Source: DASRAU01 sp036005805
GTDB taxonomy: Bacteria; Acidobacteriota; Polarisedimenticolia; Gp22-AA2
DNA: 14,605 nt
Direction of reading: 5' to 3'
Assembly: GCA_036005805.1 (NCBI GenBank)
Contig: DASYQE010000211.1
Coordinates: 1-14,605 of the forward strand
Shown one piece after another: positions 7,616 to 14,605 of the stretch (positions are counted from its first letter, which is position 1; each line of letters opens with the position of its first letter). The notes under the pieces were generated by a model. The model saw only the letters and a list, made by a program, of their open reading frames with translations. It ran no database searches and was not told the origin of the DNA. A program made the translations under genes and the position numbers.

Positions 7616-9066
7616 GGGCGCGCCGCCGCCGGGGCCGGCAGGCCGGGGGCTTCCGTCCTCTGCCGGCGCGGCCAGCGCAGGACGAAGCGCGCGCCGCGCC
7701 CGCCGGGCCCGCTCTCGACCGCGATGCGACCGCCGTGCACCTGCAGGATGCGCGCGGCGATCGGCAGCCCGAGCCCGGTGCCGCCCGGGCGGCTGGAATA
7801 GAAGACCTCGAAGATGCGCTCGCGATCGGCGGCCGGGATGCCGGGCCCGTCATCGGTGATCGCCACGAACACCCCGCCGTCGGCGGCGATCCCGGTCTCC
7901 ACCGTGACCGTGCCCTGCCCCTTGAGGATCTGCACGGCGTTGATCAGGATGTTCATCAGCGCCTGGCGGATGAGCCCCTCGTCGAGGTCGACCATCGGCA
8001 GGAACTGGGCCGGCTGCTCGCGCAGCGCGATGCCGTGCGCCTCGAACTGAGGGCGCACCAGCGCGCAGGTCCCCGCGACCACCTGGTTGAGATCCCGGTT
8101 CTCGAAGCGGGGCGCGGACGGCCGCGCATAAGAAAGGAAGTTGTCCACCAGGCTCGACAGACGCCGGATCTCCCCCTGCAGCGTGCCGAGGTACTGGCGC
8201 GTGTCGCCGGTCGCCTCCCCGCCGAGGCGGCCGACCAGGTCCTCCTCCAGCATCTGGAGGTTCATGCTCAGGACGTTGAGCGGGTTGCGGATCTCGTGGG
8301 CCAGGCCGGCCGCGAGCCCGCCGACGTAGGCGAGCCGGTCGTCCATCTGCGCCTGCGCCTCGAGGAGCCGCGTCCGGTTCAGCAGGTGCAGCACGTAGAG
8401 AAAGGCGATGACGAGGATGAGGACCGCGACGGCGGCCCCGATCCAGATCCTGCGCTGCAGGTCGGCGCGCAGCCCCTGCAGCTCGCGCTCGATCTGGTCC
8501 TCGGGGATGCCGATCTCCCGCACCACGGACGGATCGCTCCCCATCGGCTGGCGCACCACCAGCACGGGCACCGGCTGCCCGTCCACGGTCCAGACCTCGT
8601 GCCCTCCCTGGTGATTGGGATCGAAGTGGGGCTCCGTCTGCCCGCCCTCGCCGGGCAGCATTCCCTGCCAGAAGTCGCGCCACAGGACGCGGCCCCGGGT
8701 GTCCACCAGGGCGCGCTCGAGGCGGCCCGTCAGGGCGCGGAAGAACCCGGCCGGACGGGCGACGGCCGCGGAGTCCGGGTACGGCGCCTCCGAGTCGCGC
8801 GACTGCGGCGCGCCGACGACGCACTCGGTCCCGGGTGCGGCGCCCGGCGGAGCGTCGCTGGGGAAGAGCGGCGACACCGGCATCGGGCGCGTCCGCAGAG
8901 CGTCGAACGACTCGCGGAAGGCGCGGTCCACCACCTGGGTCCCCAGCGAGCGGAAGGCGAGCTGCGCCAGCAGGGTGACGTCCGCGACGAAGAGTCCGGT
9001 GAACAGGGTGGATGCGAACAGCAGTCGCTTGCCGTAGGCCGGCCGCGATCGGCACACTTCCCGCAA
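7612..9066 (-). CDS. Membrane sensor histidine kinase (NtrB-like core, periplasmic sensor)
   Basis: Taken from the TTG at 9066, the protein has 484 residues. It has a transmembrane helix (about 14-38), a periplasmic sensor region (about 39-206, including ALVDTRGRVLWRDFW, suggestive of a PAS/Cache-like fold) and a second helix (about 208-229). A dimerisation domain follows, with phosphoacceptor H257 in LAHEIRNPLN. The HATPase domain has the N-box (N372/N376), G1 DDGPGI (405-410) and G2 GGTGLGLPIA (428-437). I prefer the TTG because GGAGG stands 7 bases upstream. The frame continues open to 9222, with a GTG at 9114, but the upstream codons look non-genic and overlap a divergent promoter. It is the first gene of an operon with ligA and the NtrC-type regulator and overlaps ligA as GTGA. 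It likely senses an envelope signal; the ligand is unknown. Confidence 0.92.
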   Translation of the reverse strand: MREVCRSRPAYGKRLLFASTLFTGLFVADVTLLAQLAFRSLGTQVVDRAFRESFDALRTRPMPVSPLFPSDAPPGAAPGTECVVGAPQSRDSEAPYPDSAAVARPAGFFRALTGRLERALVDTRGRVLWRDFWQGMLPGEGGQTEPHFDPNHQGGHEVWTVDGQPVPVLVVRQPMGSDPSVVREIGIPEDQIERELQGLRADLQRRIWIGAAVAVLILVIAFLYVLHLLNRTRLLEAQAQMDDRLAYVGGLAAGLAHEIRNPLNVLSMNLQMLEEDLVGRLGGEATGDTRQYLGTLQGEIRRLSSLVDNFLSYARPSAPRFENRDLNQVVAGTCALVRPQFEAHGIALREQPAQFLPMVDLDEGLIRQALMNILINAVQILKGQGTVTVETGIAADGGVFVAITDDGPGIPAADRERIFEVFYSSRPGGTGLGLPIAARILQVHGGRIAVESGPGGRGARFVLRWPRRQRTEAPGLPAPAAARP

Positions 9067-9073
9067 AGAGCGC

Positions 9074-9078
9074 CCTCC
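9074..9078 (-). promoter_or_regulatory. Shine-Dalgarno site favouring a TTG start for the kinase
   Basis: GGAGG on the minus strand lies 7 bases upstream of the TTG at 9066. Neither the GTG at 9114 nor the far upstream ATG at 9222 has a comparable site, so this decides the start. Confidence 0.6.
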
Positions 9079-9112
9079 GCGCGCCGATTGAGGATGGAAA
9101 ATCGAAGCCTTC

Positions 9113-9118
9113 ACGATA
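9113..9118 (-). promoter_or_regulatory. Possible extended -10 element for the kinase-ligA-regulator operon
   Basis: The minus strand reads TGCTATCGT: a TGn extension followed by TATCGT, which matches the -10 consensus at four of six positions. There is no good -35 box. Transcription would start near 9106, about 40 bases before the TTG. This is the best candidate I see in the divergent region but is weak. Confidence 0.3.
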
Positions 9119-9192
9119 GCACAGCCGGTCGGAGGCGCCCCGCGGCGCGGTGTCCCCTCCGCGGATCGCCTCGCGGACGCGGCTTCGCGTCG

Positions 9193-9222
9193 TTGACAGC
9201 CCGGAAAACGACGTGCTAGCAT
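9193..9222 (+). promoter_or_regulatory. Sigma-70-type promoter for the OmpA-family gene
   Basis: A perfect -35 box TTGACA (9193-9198) is followed after 18 bases by TAGCAT (9217-9222), preceded by TG at 9214-9215, so the -10 is of the extended type. Transcription should start near 9229, giving a leader of about 100 bases before the ATG at 9332. This region is shared with the divergent kinase operon. The quality of the boxes suggests high constitutive expression, fitting an abundant outer-membrane protein. Confidence 0.75.
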
Positions 9223-9260
9223 CCGCCGCTTTTTCGATGCCAGAGACGCCTTTTACCTCC

Positions 9261-9298
9261 GCCGCCGACACGGGCCGTCGTCCCCGCCGGTCGGCGGC
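9261..9298 (+). other. Hairpin in the 5' leader of the OmpA-family mRNA
   Basis: GCCGCCGAC (9261-9269) pairs perfectly with GTCGGCGGC (9290-9298) around a 20-base loop. It lies about 30 bases inside the predicted transcript and ends 33 bases before the start codon. A CCTC just before it (9256-9259) is complementary to the GAGG ribosome site at 9318-9321, so an alternative pairing that hides the ribosome site is conceivable. A stabilising 5' stem, as known for E. coli ompA mRNA, is the simpler reading. Confidence 0.5.
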
Positions 9299-9331
9299 GT
9301 TCTGTTAGCCGCGAATCGAGGACTTCGGCGC

Positions 9332-11188
9332 ATGGTTCCTGACGCAATGCGATCGGGCAGCCGGACCGCACTCCGCGCGCTCGCCCTGGCGTCGTCCTTT
9401 CTTCTCACGGTCGCCACCGCCGCTCCGTCGCACGCCGAAGAGCGCAAGCACTCCTGGGAGATCGGCGGGTACGCCGGCGCCACCATCTTCGGCCACGAGC
9501 TCGAGCTTTCCAACGAGTTCGATTTCGGCCTGCGCGCCGGCTGGTACCTCGCCCCGACCTACGAGCTCGAGCTCCAGTACTACAAGACCGACAGCGCGAC
9601 GGTCCAGAAGACGGACAGCACCCTGATCACCGACGAGTCGGTGCTGGCCGCCCACCCGGATCTCGCCTGGACCGCCGACGCATACACCCTCCGCTTCATC
9701 ATCAACCCGCGCAACGATCGCCGCCGCTTCAAGCCGTACGCGCAGTTCGGAGGCGGCGTGATGAACTGGACCCCCAGCCCGTCGCTCACGAAGGCGGAGG
9801 AAGGGGACACGGGCGCGTACATCGTCTCCCTCGGCGCCGGCGCGCACTACCGCTTCGGCGCCTACACGCAGTTCCGGGTGGAGTTCGAGGACCTGTACGC
9901 GGTCTCCGAGGTCACCAACAACTTCCATCTCAACTTCGGGCTGTCGTGGGTCTTCGGCGGCGGCAAGCCGGCCGACAGCGACGGCGACGGCGTCCTCGAC
10001 CTCAAGGATCGGTGCCCCGACACGCCGAAAGGCGCCCTCGTGGACAAGCACGACGGCTGCCCGTGGGACATCGACCGCGACGGCGTGATGGAAGGCGTCG
10101 ACCAGTGCGCCGCCACCCCGGCCGGCTGGCCCGTGGACGAGAAGGGCTGCCCGCTCGACTCCGACGGCGACGCCGTGCCGGACGGTCTCGACAAGTGCCC
10201 CGACACCATCAAGGCGGCGGTCGTGGACGCCAACGGCTGCCCCGCCGACGCGGACAAGGACGGCATCTTCGACGGCCTCGACCGCTGCCCCGGCACGCCG
10301 CAGGGCGCGATCGTCGACCCGGCCGACAGCCCGACGGCGGGCTGCCCGCACGACGCCGACAACGACAGCGTCTTCGACGGCCTCGATCAGTGCCCGCTCA
10401 CCCCGGTCGGCGCCATCGCCGACGAGAAGGGCTGCCCGAAGGACAGCGACGGCGACAAGGTCCTCGACGGCCTCGATCAGTGCCCCGACTCGGTCAAGGG
10501 CTCGAAGATCGACAAGGAAGGCTGCCCGCGCGTGCGGCTCGACAAGACCGAGCCGCAGGCCGTCCCGAACGTCAAGTTCCACGGCATGGAGCTGTACCCG
10601 GGCAGCGATGCGTGGCTGCAGCTGCTGGTCGAGGCGGCCAACTACTGGAGCGACGTCGTCTTCGAGGTCGGCGTGTACACCGACAACGAGGGCGGCATCG
10701 CCGCGAACCGCGCCGCGGCGCAGCGCCGCGCCGAGGTGCTGCGCGCCTGGCTCGTCAACCAGGGCATCCCGGATCGCCGCTTCGTCGTCAAGGCTTACGG
10801 CCCGGTCGACTTCGTCGCCGACAACAGCACCGAGGAAGGCCGCGACAAGAACCGCCGCATCGAGGTGAAGCGGCTGTCCGGCGACGTCCGCAAGCACCCG
10901 AAGCCCGAGCCGGAGCCCGAGGCACCTCCTCAGCCCCCGCCGGCCGCCGCCGAGCCGCAGCCCAGCACACCGCCGCCCGCGACTCCGCCCGCCGACACGC
11001 CGCCGCCCCCGCCTCCCGCGGGAAGCGACAAGCCCGTCGAGCCCGCCCCCTCCGGCGGTGACGCCAAGCCCCCCGCCGACGCGAAACCTCCGGCTGCCGA
11101 CCCGGCCCCCGCCGGTGACGCTCCTGCGACTCCTCCAGCCACGCCGCCGCCCACCGACCCCGCCAAGCCCCCTTCCGGCGGCCGTTAA
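9332..11188 (+). CDS. OmpA-family outer-membrane protein with six TSP3 repeats
   Basis: A 618-residue protein. The signal peptide (about 1-35, likely cut after PSHA) starts at the ATG at 9332, which has GAGG 10 bases upstream; an ATG five codons later is also possible. Residues about 37-209 alternate aromatic and polar residues and end in FGLSWVFGGG, as in an eight-stranded OmpA/OprF-type barrel. Six thrombospondin type 3 repeats follow (215-399), each with a D-x-D-x-D-G-V calcium-type loop and a paired cysteine. Then comes an OmpA C-terminal peptidoglycan-binding domain (about 410-515), with D451 and R466 at the expected diaminopimelate-contacting positions. A Pro/Ala-rich tail of about 100 residues (about 519-618) is unusual after that domain. 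The protein should tie the outer membrane to the cell wall. It is divergent from the kinase operon, with its own strong promoter. Confidence 0.93.
   Translation: MVPDAMRSGSRTALRALALASSFLLTVATAAPSHAEERKHSWEIGGYAGATIFGHELELSNEFDFGLRAGWYLAPTYELELQYYKTDSATVQKTDSTLITDESVLAAHPDLAWTADAYTLRFIINPRNDRRRFKPYAQFGGGVMNWTPSPSLTKAEEGDTGAYIVSLGAGAHYRFGAYTQFRVEFEDLYAVSEVTNNFHLNFGLSWVFGGGKPADSDGDGVLDLKDRCPDTPKGALVDKHDGCPWDIDRDGVMEGVDQCAATPAGWPVDEKGCPLDSDGDAVPDGLDKCPDTIKAAVVDANGCPADADKDGIFDGLDRCPGTPQGAIVDPADSPTAGCPHDADNDSVFDGLDQCPLTPVGAIADEKGCPKDSDGDKVLDGLDQCPDSVKGSKIDKEGCPRVRLDKTEPQAVPNVKFHGMELYPGSDAWLQLLVEAANYWSDVVFEVGVYTDNEGGIAANRAAAQRRAEVLRAWLVNQGIPDRRFVVKAYGPVDFVADNSTEEGRDKNRRIEVKRLSGDVRKHPKPEPEPEAPPQPPPAAAEPQPSTPPPATPPADTPPPPPPAGSDKPVEPAPSGGDAKPPADAKPPAADPAPAGDAPATPPATPPPTDPAKPPSGGR
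9974..10528 (+). repeat. Six tandem TSP3-encoding repeats of about 90 bp
   Basis: Six units of roughly 28-33 codons encode residues 215-399 of the OmpA-family protein. Recurrent DNA blocks such as GACGGCCTCGA followed by a TGCCC reflect the repeated DGLDxCP motif. Unit four is longer by a few residues (VDPADSPTAGCP), and unit two reads CAATP where the others have CP. The repeats form a stiff, probably calcium-binding linker between the barrel and the cell-wall domain and could change in number by recombination. Confidence 0.85.
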
Positions 11189-11189
11189 C

Positions 11190-11206
11190 CCCCGCCGCCC
11201 GCGGGG
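11190..11206 (+). terminator. Short GC hairpin after the OmpA-family gene
   Basis: CCCCGC (11190-11195) pairs with GCGGGG (11201-11206) around a 5-base loop, directly past the TAA. There is no T-tract, so it is a weak candidate terminator. The remaining 11207-11334 gap between the convergent genes holds no gene and no better terminator that I can see on either strand. Confidence 0.3.
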
Positions 11207-11334
11207 CGACCTCGATCGTTCCGAGCTCCATTCGCGTCCATCGATCCGGGTTGCGTTTGAAATGAGAACGCGTCCGCGACAAGCACAGCCATGAGTGCAG
11301 GTGGTGTTCGGCGGAATTGAGGCGGTGGCTGAAA

Positions 11335-13980
11335 CTAGCTGTTCGAGGCCGGTGCTTCGCCGCGCAGGATCCCGAGGGCGCAGCGATCGGGATCGACATA
11401 CCGCCAGATGGCGTCTCCCACATCCTGGTCGACCACCGCGGCGATGCGCCGCGCGTAATCGACCACGGCCTCGGCCCCGAGTCCGCGCACCTCGGCGTCG
11501 GCATAGCGCAGCGCGCGCGAGCCGTTTCCCTGCAGGCTGATGGCGTGTCCGCCGACGAGGTGCCGCCGGGCACGCTCGATCTCGTCGCGGCGCGGGCCGT
11601 CGTGCCGGAGCGTCGCGATCTCCTGGAACAGGACGCGCCGCGCCTCGGCCTCGTCGCGGGGCGAAGTGCCGAGATAGGTCAGGAACGCCCCACCGCGCAG
11701 CCGGTGGAAATTGAAGGACTGCACCGCGTAGGCCAGACCGCGCTTGCCGCGGACCGCCTCGAAGAAGCGCCCGCCCAGTCCCGAGGTCACCGACTGCACG
11801 ATGTCGAGGGCATGGCGCTCGGGCGACTGCACCCCGGGCGTCGGGAAGCCGATGATCTGCGCCGTCTGCGCGCGCCGCCGCGTCTCCACCACCTCCGCGG
11901 CCCCCCACGGCAACAGCGCCCCGGGCTCCGATCCGCCGAACCCGTCCTGCGGCCACTCGGCGATCGCCTGCCCGACCAGGTCCGCGGCCTCGGTGGGCCC
12001 GAGGGCCCCGACGATGGTGACGATCATCGAGGCGGGCCGGATGGTGAGGCGGTGCCAGCGGACCAGGTCCTCCCGCCTGAGCGACTGCACGGAGGCCGTC
12101 AGCCCGAACGCCGGCAGCGCGTACGGATGACTGCCGAAGGCCGCCTGCCGGAAGAGCTGGAAGGTGTGCGGGAGCGACTGGTCGCGGATCGACTCCTGCG
12201 CCGCCAGGAGCAGCGCCCGCTCCTTCTCGATCTCCTCGTAGGCGAACACCGGGCGGCGCACGAGATCCATGAGGATCTCGAACCCCTTGCCCGCGTGCCG
12301 CGCCAGCACGCCCAGCGCGAAACCGAAGTAATCCTCGTCCACCACCCGTTCGATGGCCGTCCCGAGGCTGTCGAGCTCCACGGCGACCCGGCGGGCGTCG
12401 CGCGACGGGCTCCCCTTCAAAAGCGCCGCCTGCATGAGCCGGGTGATGCCGCTCTGCTCGCGCTGCTCTCCCGACCGGCCACCGCGGAAGGTGACGCACA
12501 GGGTGACGAGCGGCTGGTCGCGGCGCTCCTCGTGGACGAGGAGCGGACCGCTCTCGAAGCGGCGCCGCGTGACGCTGCCGGCGGGCGGCAGCGGGCTCAG
12601 GCGCAACAGGGGCGGCGGCCCCGCGGGGACCGGAGCGCCGGCGCGCGTCGCCAGCGGATCCTTGAGCGCCGGCCCCGCCTCGACGCGGAGCAAATCCTGA
12701 AGCCGGGCTTCGGCCGCGGGGACCATGGCCGGCGCCCCCGCCTCCGGCAGGTACTCGAGCAGCGTGGCGTTGCGGATGTCGAGCGTCGCTTCGGCGACGC
12801 GCCGCACGTCGCTCGCGGTGACCGCGAGCATGCGCTTCATCGACTCTTCCGCCAGGCCGTAGCCGCCGAGCGACTCGTAGTACGCCAGGATCGCCGACCG
12901 CCCGAGCGCCTCCGACCGGCTGGCGTGATAGCGGAACTCGATGGCGGTGCGCGCCCGCTCGATCTCGGCGGCGCTCGGCGGCTCGGTGCGCAGCCGCTCG
13001 ATCTCCGCGATCGTCGATCGCAGCGCCGGCGGGCCCAGCTTCGGGTCGCCCTCGATGTGCACCGTGAAGATCCCCAGGTCGCGGAACGCCTCGACCCCGG
13101 AGCCGATGGCGTCCACGAGACCGTCGCGCTCCTTGACGGCCTGGTGCAGGCGCGAGGCGCGGCCGCCTCCGAGCACGTGCGCCAGGACGCGCAGCGCCGG
13201 ATCGTCATCACTGAGAATCGGGACAGAGCGGAATCCCAGGATGATCTGTCCGCGGCGGATGTCTCCGGTGAGACGGGCGGCGCGGAACCCGGAGCGCAAA
13301 GGCTCCGCCGGCGAACCGAGAACGTCGCCTTCGCCCCCGGGGATGCCGCCGAAGAGGTGGCGCGCCGCCGCGAATGCCTTCGCCTCCGGCACGCCGCCGG
13401 CGATCGCCAGCACGATGCGGCCCGGCACGTAGTGCCGCCGGTAGTACGACACGAGCTGTTCACGGGTCAGCGCCCGGATGCCCTCTTCGGTGCCGATGCG
13501 CCAGCGGCGGATGCGGTGCACGTCGAACGCCTCGCGGTAGAGCATCTCGAGGGCGTAGGCCTGCGGCGTGTCGAGCTTGCGCCGCGCCTCCTGCAGCACC
13601 GCCTCCTTCTCGCGCTTCAATTCATCGGCGTCGAACAGCGGGTCGGTCAGCGCGTCGGCCTGGATGGCCAGCGCCGCCTCGAAGCGGTCGGCCGGGAGGA
13701 TGACGTGGTAGTTGGTCGATTCGTAATAGGTGCCGGCGTTGGTCTCCCCGCCGAGCGCCTTCAGCTCGGTGGCGTTCTGGTCGGGGCGGGGGCGGGCCGT
13801 CGTGCCCTTGAAGAACATGTGCTCGATGACGTGGGAGATGCCGATCTCCTCGTCGGTCTCGTCGAAGTAGCCCGCCTGCACCCAGAGATTGATCGCCGCC
13901 ACCGGCGACGACGGATCCTCGGCGACGAGGACCGTCAGGCCGTTGGGGAGGACTTCGCGGGTGACCCGTTCTTCCGCCAT
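11335..13980 (-). CDS. Double-module M16 zinc metallopeptidase (insulinase/pitrilysin family)
   Basis: An 881-residue protein made of two fused M16 units. The first (about 1-440) has the inverted zinc motif HVIEH, with H50 and H54 as ligands and E53 as catalytic base; E131 is at the expected distance for the third ligand. A Pro-rich linker (about 445-470) leads to the second unit (about 470-875). There the motif is degenerate (R514, Q517 and A518 in place of H, E, H), but the substrate-binding FEAVRGKRGLAYAV stretch is kept. This is the usual active/inactive pairing of M16 clamshell proteases, here in one chain. No signal peptide is visible, so it is probably cytoplasmic and degrades peptides. 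It begins 6 bases after the stop codon of the lipoprotein gene, so the two form an operon, and it converges on the OmpA-family gene. Confidence 0.93.
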   Translation of the reverse strand: MAEERVTREVLPNGLTVLVAEDPSSPVAAINLWVQAGYFDETDEEIGISHVIEHMFFKGTTARPRPDQNATELKALGGETNAGTYYESTNYHVILPADRFEAALAIQADALTDPLFDADELKREKEAVLQEARRKLDTPQAYALEMLYREAFDVHRIRRWRIGTEEGIRALTREQLVSYYRRHYVPGRIVLAIAGGVPEAKAFAAARHLFGGIPGGEGDVLGSPAEPLRSGFRAARLTGDIRRGQIILGFRSVPILSDDDPALRVLAHVLGGGRASRLHQAVKERDGLVDAIGSGVEAFRDLGIFTVHIEGDPKLGPPALRSTIAEIERLRTEPPSAAEIERARTAIEFRYHASRSEALGRSAILAYYESLGGYGLAEESMKRMLAVTASDVRRVAEATLDIRNATLLEYLPEAGAPAMVPAAEARLQDLLRVEAGPALKDPLATRAGAPVPAGPPPLLRLSPLPPAGSVTRRRFESGPLLVHEERRDQPLVTLCVTFRGGRSGEQREQSGITRLMQAALLKGSPSRDARRVAVELDSLGTAIERVVDEDYFGFALGVLARHAGKGFEILMDLVRRPVFAYEEIEKERALLLAAQESIRDQSLPHTFQLFRQAAFGSHPYALPAFGLTASVQSLRREDLVRWHRLTIRPASMIVTIVGALGPTEAADLVGQAIAEWPQDGFGGSEPGALLPWGAAEVVETRRRAQTAQIIGFPTPGVQSPERHALDIVQSVTSGLGGRFFEAVRGKRGLAYAVQSFNFHRLRGGAFLTYLGTSPRDEAEARRVLFQEIATLRHDGPRRDEIERARRHLVGGHAISLQGNGSRALRYADAEVRGLGAEAVVDYARRIAAVVDQDVGDAIWRYVDPDRCALGILRGEAPASNS

Positions 13981-13986
13981 GACGTC

Positions 13987-14574
13987 TTATCCCGCCTTCT
14001 TTCCACCCGGAGCCGTCGCGGCCGGCGCGTTCGTGGACGCCGGGGCGGCGGACGGAGCTTTGCCTTCGGAGGCCGCGGCGGTTCCCGTGGCCGCAGGCGC
14101 GGCGCCGCGCGGCGCCGCGGAGTAATGCGCGCGCACCAGCCGCCAGCCGGCCGCTTCCTTCCGGTAGATGGAGGTCGCCGCCCCGTGATCCTCGAGCGTC
14201 TGCTCGCCCACCTTGCCGGTCATGGTCCAGTCGTAGGTCGCGACCGCCAGGTCGCCGTGGGTGTCGACGTGCAGGCGATCGATGCTCAGGTGGACGTCGG
14301 AGGTGCGCGACATGAAATCCCCGAGGGCGTGCGCGATGGCGGGCCAGCCCTCGAAGCGGCCCGGCGGCGTCACGTCGACGAGGGTGATGTCCGGACGCTC
14401 CGACCAGACGCGCTCGAGTCCCTTGAGGTCGTGCGCCTGCAGCGCCTCCGCCTCGCGCTGCACCAGCGTGCGGATGTCGGCGTCGGCCGGCTTGCCGCCG
14501 CCGCAGCCGAAGAGCAGGACCGGGATCGCGAGGGCCGGCATGCGTCTGCGCAGGAGATTCACGAGAAGGGGCAT
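13987..14574 (-). CDS. Small lipoprotein with an NTF2/SnoaL-like (DUF4440-type) domain
   Basis: A 195-residue protein starting MPLLVNLLRRRMPALAIPVLLFGC. The arginines, hydrophobic stretch and LFGC lipobox (C24) form a lipoprotein signal. Residues about 33-152 fit the NTF2-like fold: LVQREAEALQAHDLKGLERVW at the start, then ITLVDVTPPGRFEGWPAIAHAL, and GWRLVRAHYS at the end. Such domains bind small ligands or act in complexes, and no catalytic role can be claimed. An Ala/Pro/Thr/Lys-rich tail (about 153-195) is probably disordered. An ATG at codon 12 is an alternative start but would remove the positive charges of the signal. No clear Shine-Dalgarno sequence is seen. It is followed 6 bases later by the M16 peptidase gene. 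The 31 bases to its right show nothing I can assign. Confidence 0.85.
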   Translation of the reverse strand: MPLLVNLLRRRMPALAIPVLLFGCGGGKPADADIRTLVQREAEALQAHDLKGLERVWSERPDITLVDVTPPGRFEGWPAIAHALGDFMSRTSDVHLSIDRLHVDTHGDLAVATYDWTMTGKVGEQTLEDHGAATSIYRKEAAGWRLVRAHYSAAPRGAAPAATGTAAASEGKAPSAAPASTNAPAATAPGGKKAG

Positions 14575-14605
14575 GCCGGTCGCACTCTAACCCACGGATC
14601 CGGGC

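Noticed and set aside
9974..10528. A CRISPR-like or intergenic tandem array
   Set aside because: The periodicity comes from the TSP3 protein repeats inside a coding frame. Unit spacing follows codons, and there are no identical short repeats with unique spacers.
9305..12499. A minus-strand open frame of 1064 codons across the OmpA-family gene and part of the M16 gene
   Set aside because: It is antisense to the repeats of a well-supported gene and out of frame with the M16 gene, and its product is compositionally biased with no recognisable domain.

Overview
The window is very GC-rich DNA packed with bacterial genes, all chromosomal in character; there is no RNA gene, insertion sequence, CRISPR array or phage gene. 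An OmpA-type outer-membrane protein, a lipoprotein, a signal-anchored HtrA protease and two sigma-54 activators point to a Gram-negative, didermic organism. The GC level, the OmpA/thrombospondin-type-3 architecture and the mix of genes would fit Acidobacteriota, Myxococcota or a related deep phylum, but I cannot fix the phylum from sequence alone.

Layout, left to right. The start of a FadI-like thiolase runs off the left edge (minus strand), preceded by an NtrX-like sigma-54 activator that overlaps it by ATGA. A rho-independent terminator separates these from an HtrA/DegP serine protease. The protease frame is continuous with an upstream receiver domain, so one 709-residue frame encodes receiver + membrane anchor + periplasmic protease. 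An internal sigma-70-type promoter and a Shine-Dalgarno sequence can also give a 540-residue protease alone. Just upstream of the receiver lie a perfect sigma-54 (-24/-12) promoter and, about 100 bp further, a dyad suited to an enhancer-binding protein. Next comes a minus-strand operon transcribed from about 9.1 kb: membrane histidine kinase, NAD-dependent DNA ligase (ligA), NtrC-type activator, with 4-base overlaps at both junctions.

Divergent from that operon, the only plus-strand gene encodes an OmpA-family protein with six calcium-binding-type TSP3 repeats and a long proline-rich tail. On the right, a minus-strand pair encodes a small NTF2/SnoaL-like lipoprotein and a double-length M16 metallopeptidase, converging on the OmpA gene.

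My reading is an envelope-homeostasis locus. A kinase with a periplasmic sensor and its NtrC partner would fire the sigma-54 promoter of the receiver-HtrA gene, while the internal promoter provides basal HtrA. The regulatory link is inferred; the promoter elements, overlaps and fused frame are read directly from the sequence. The main novelty candidates are the receiver-HtrA frame with two promoter classes and the DNA ligase gene embedded between a kinase and its regulator.
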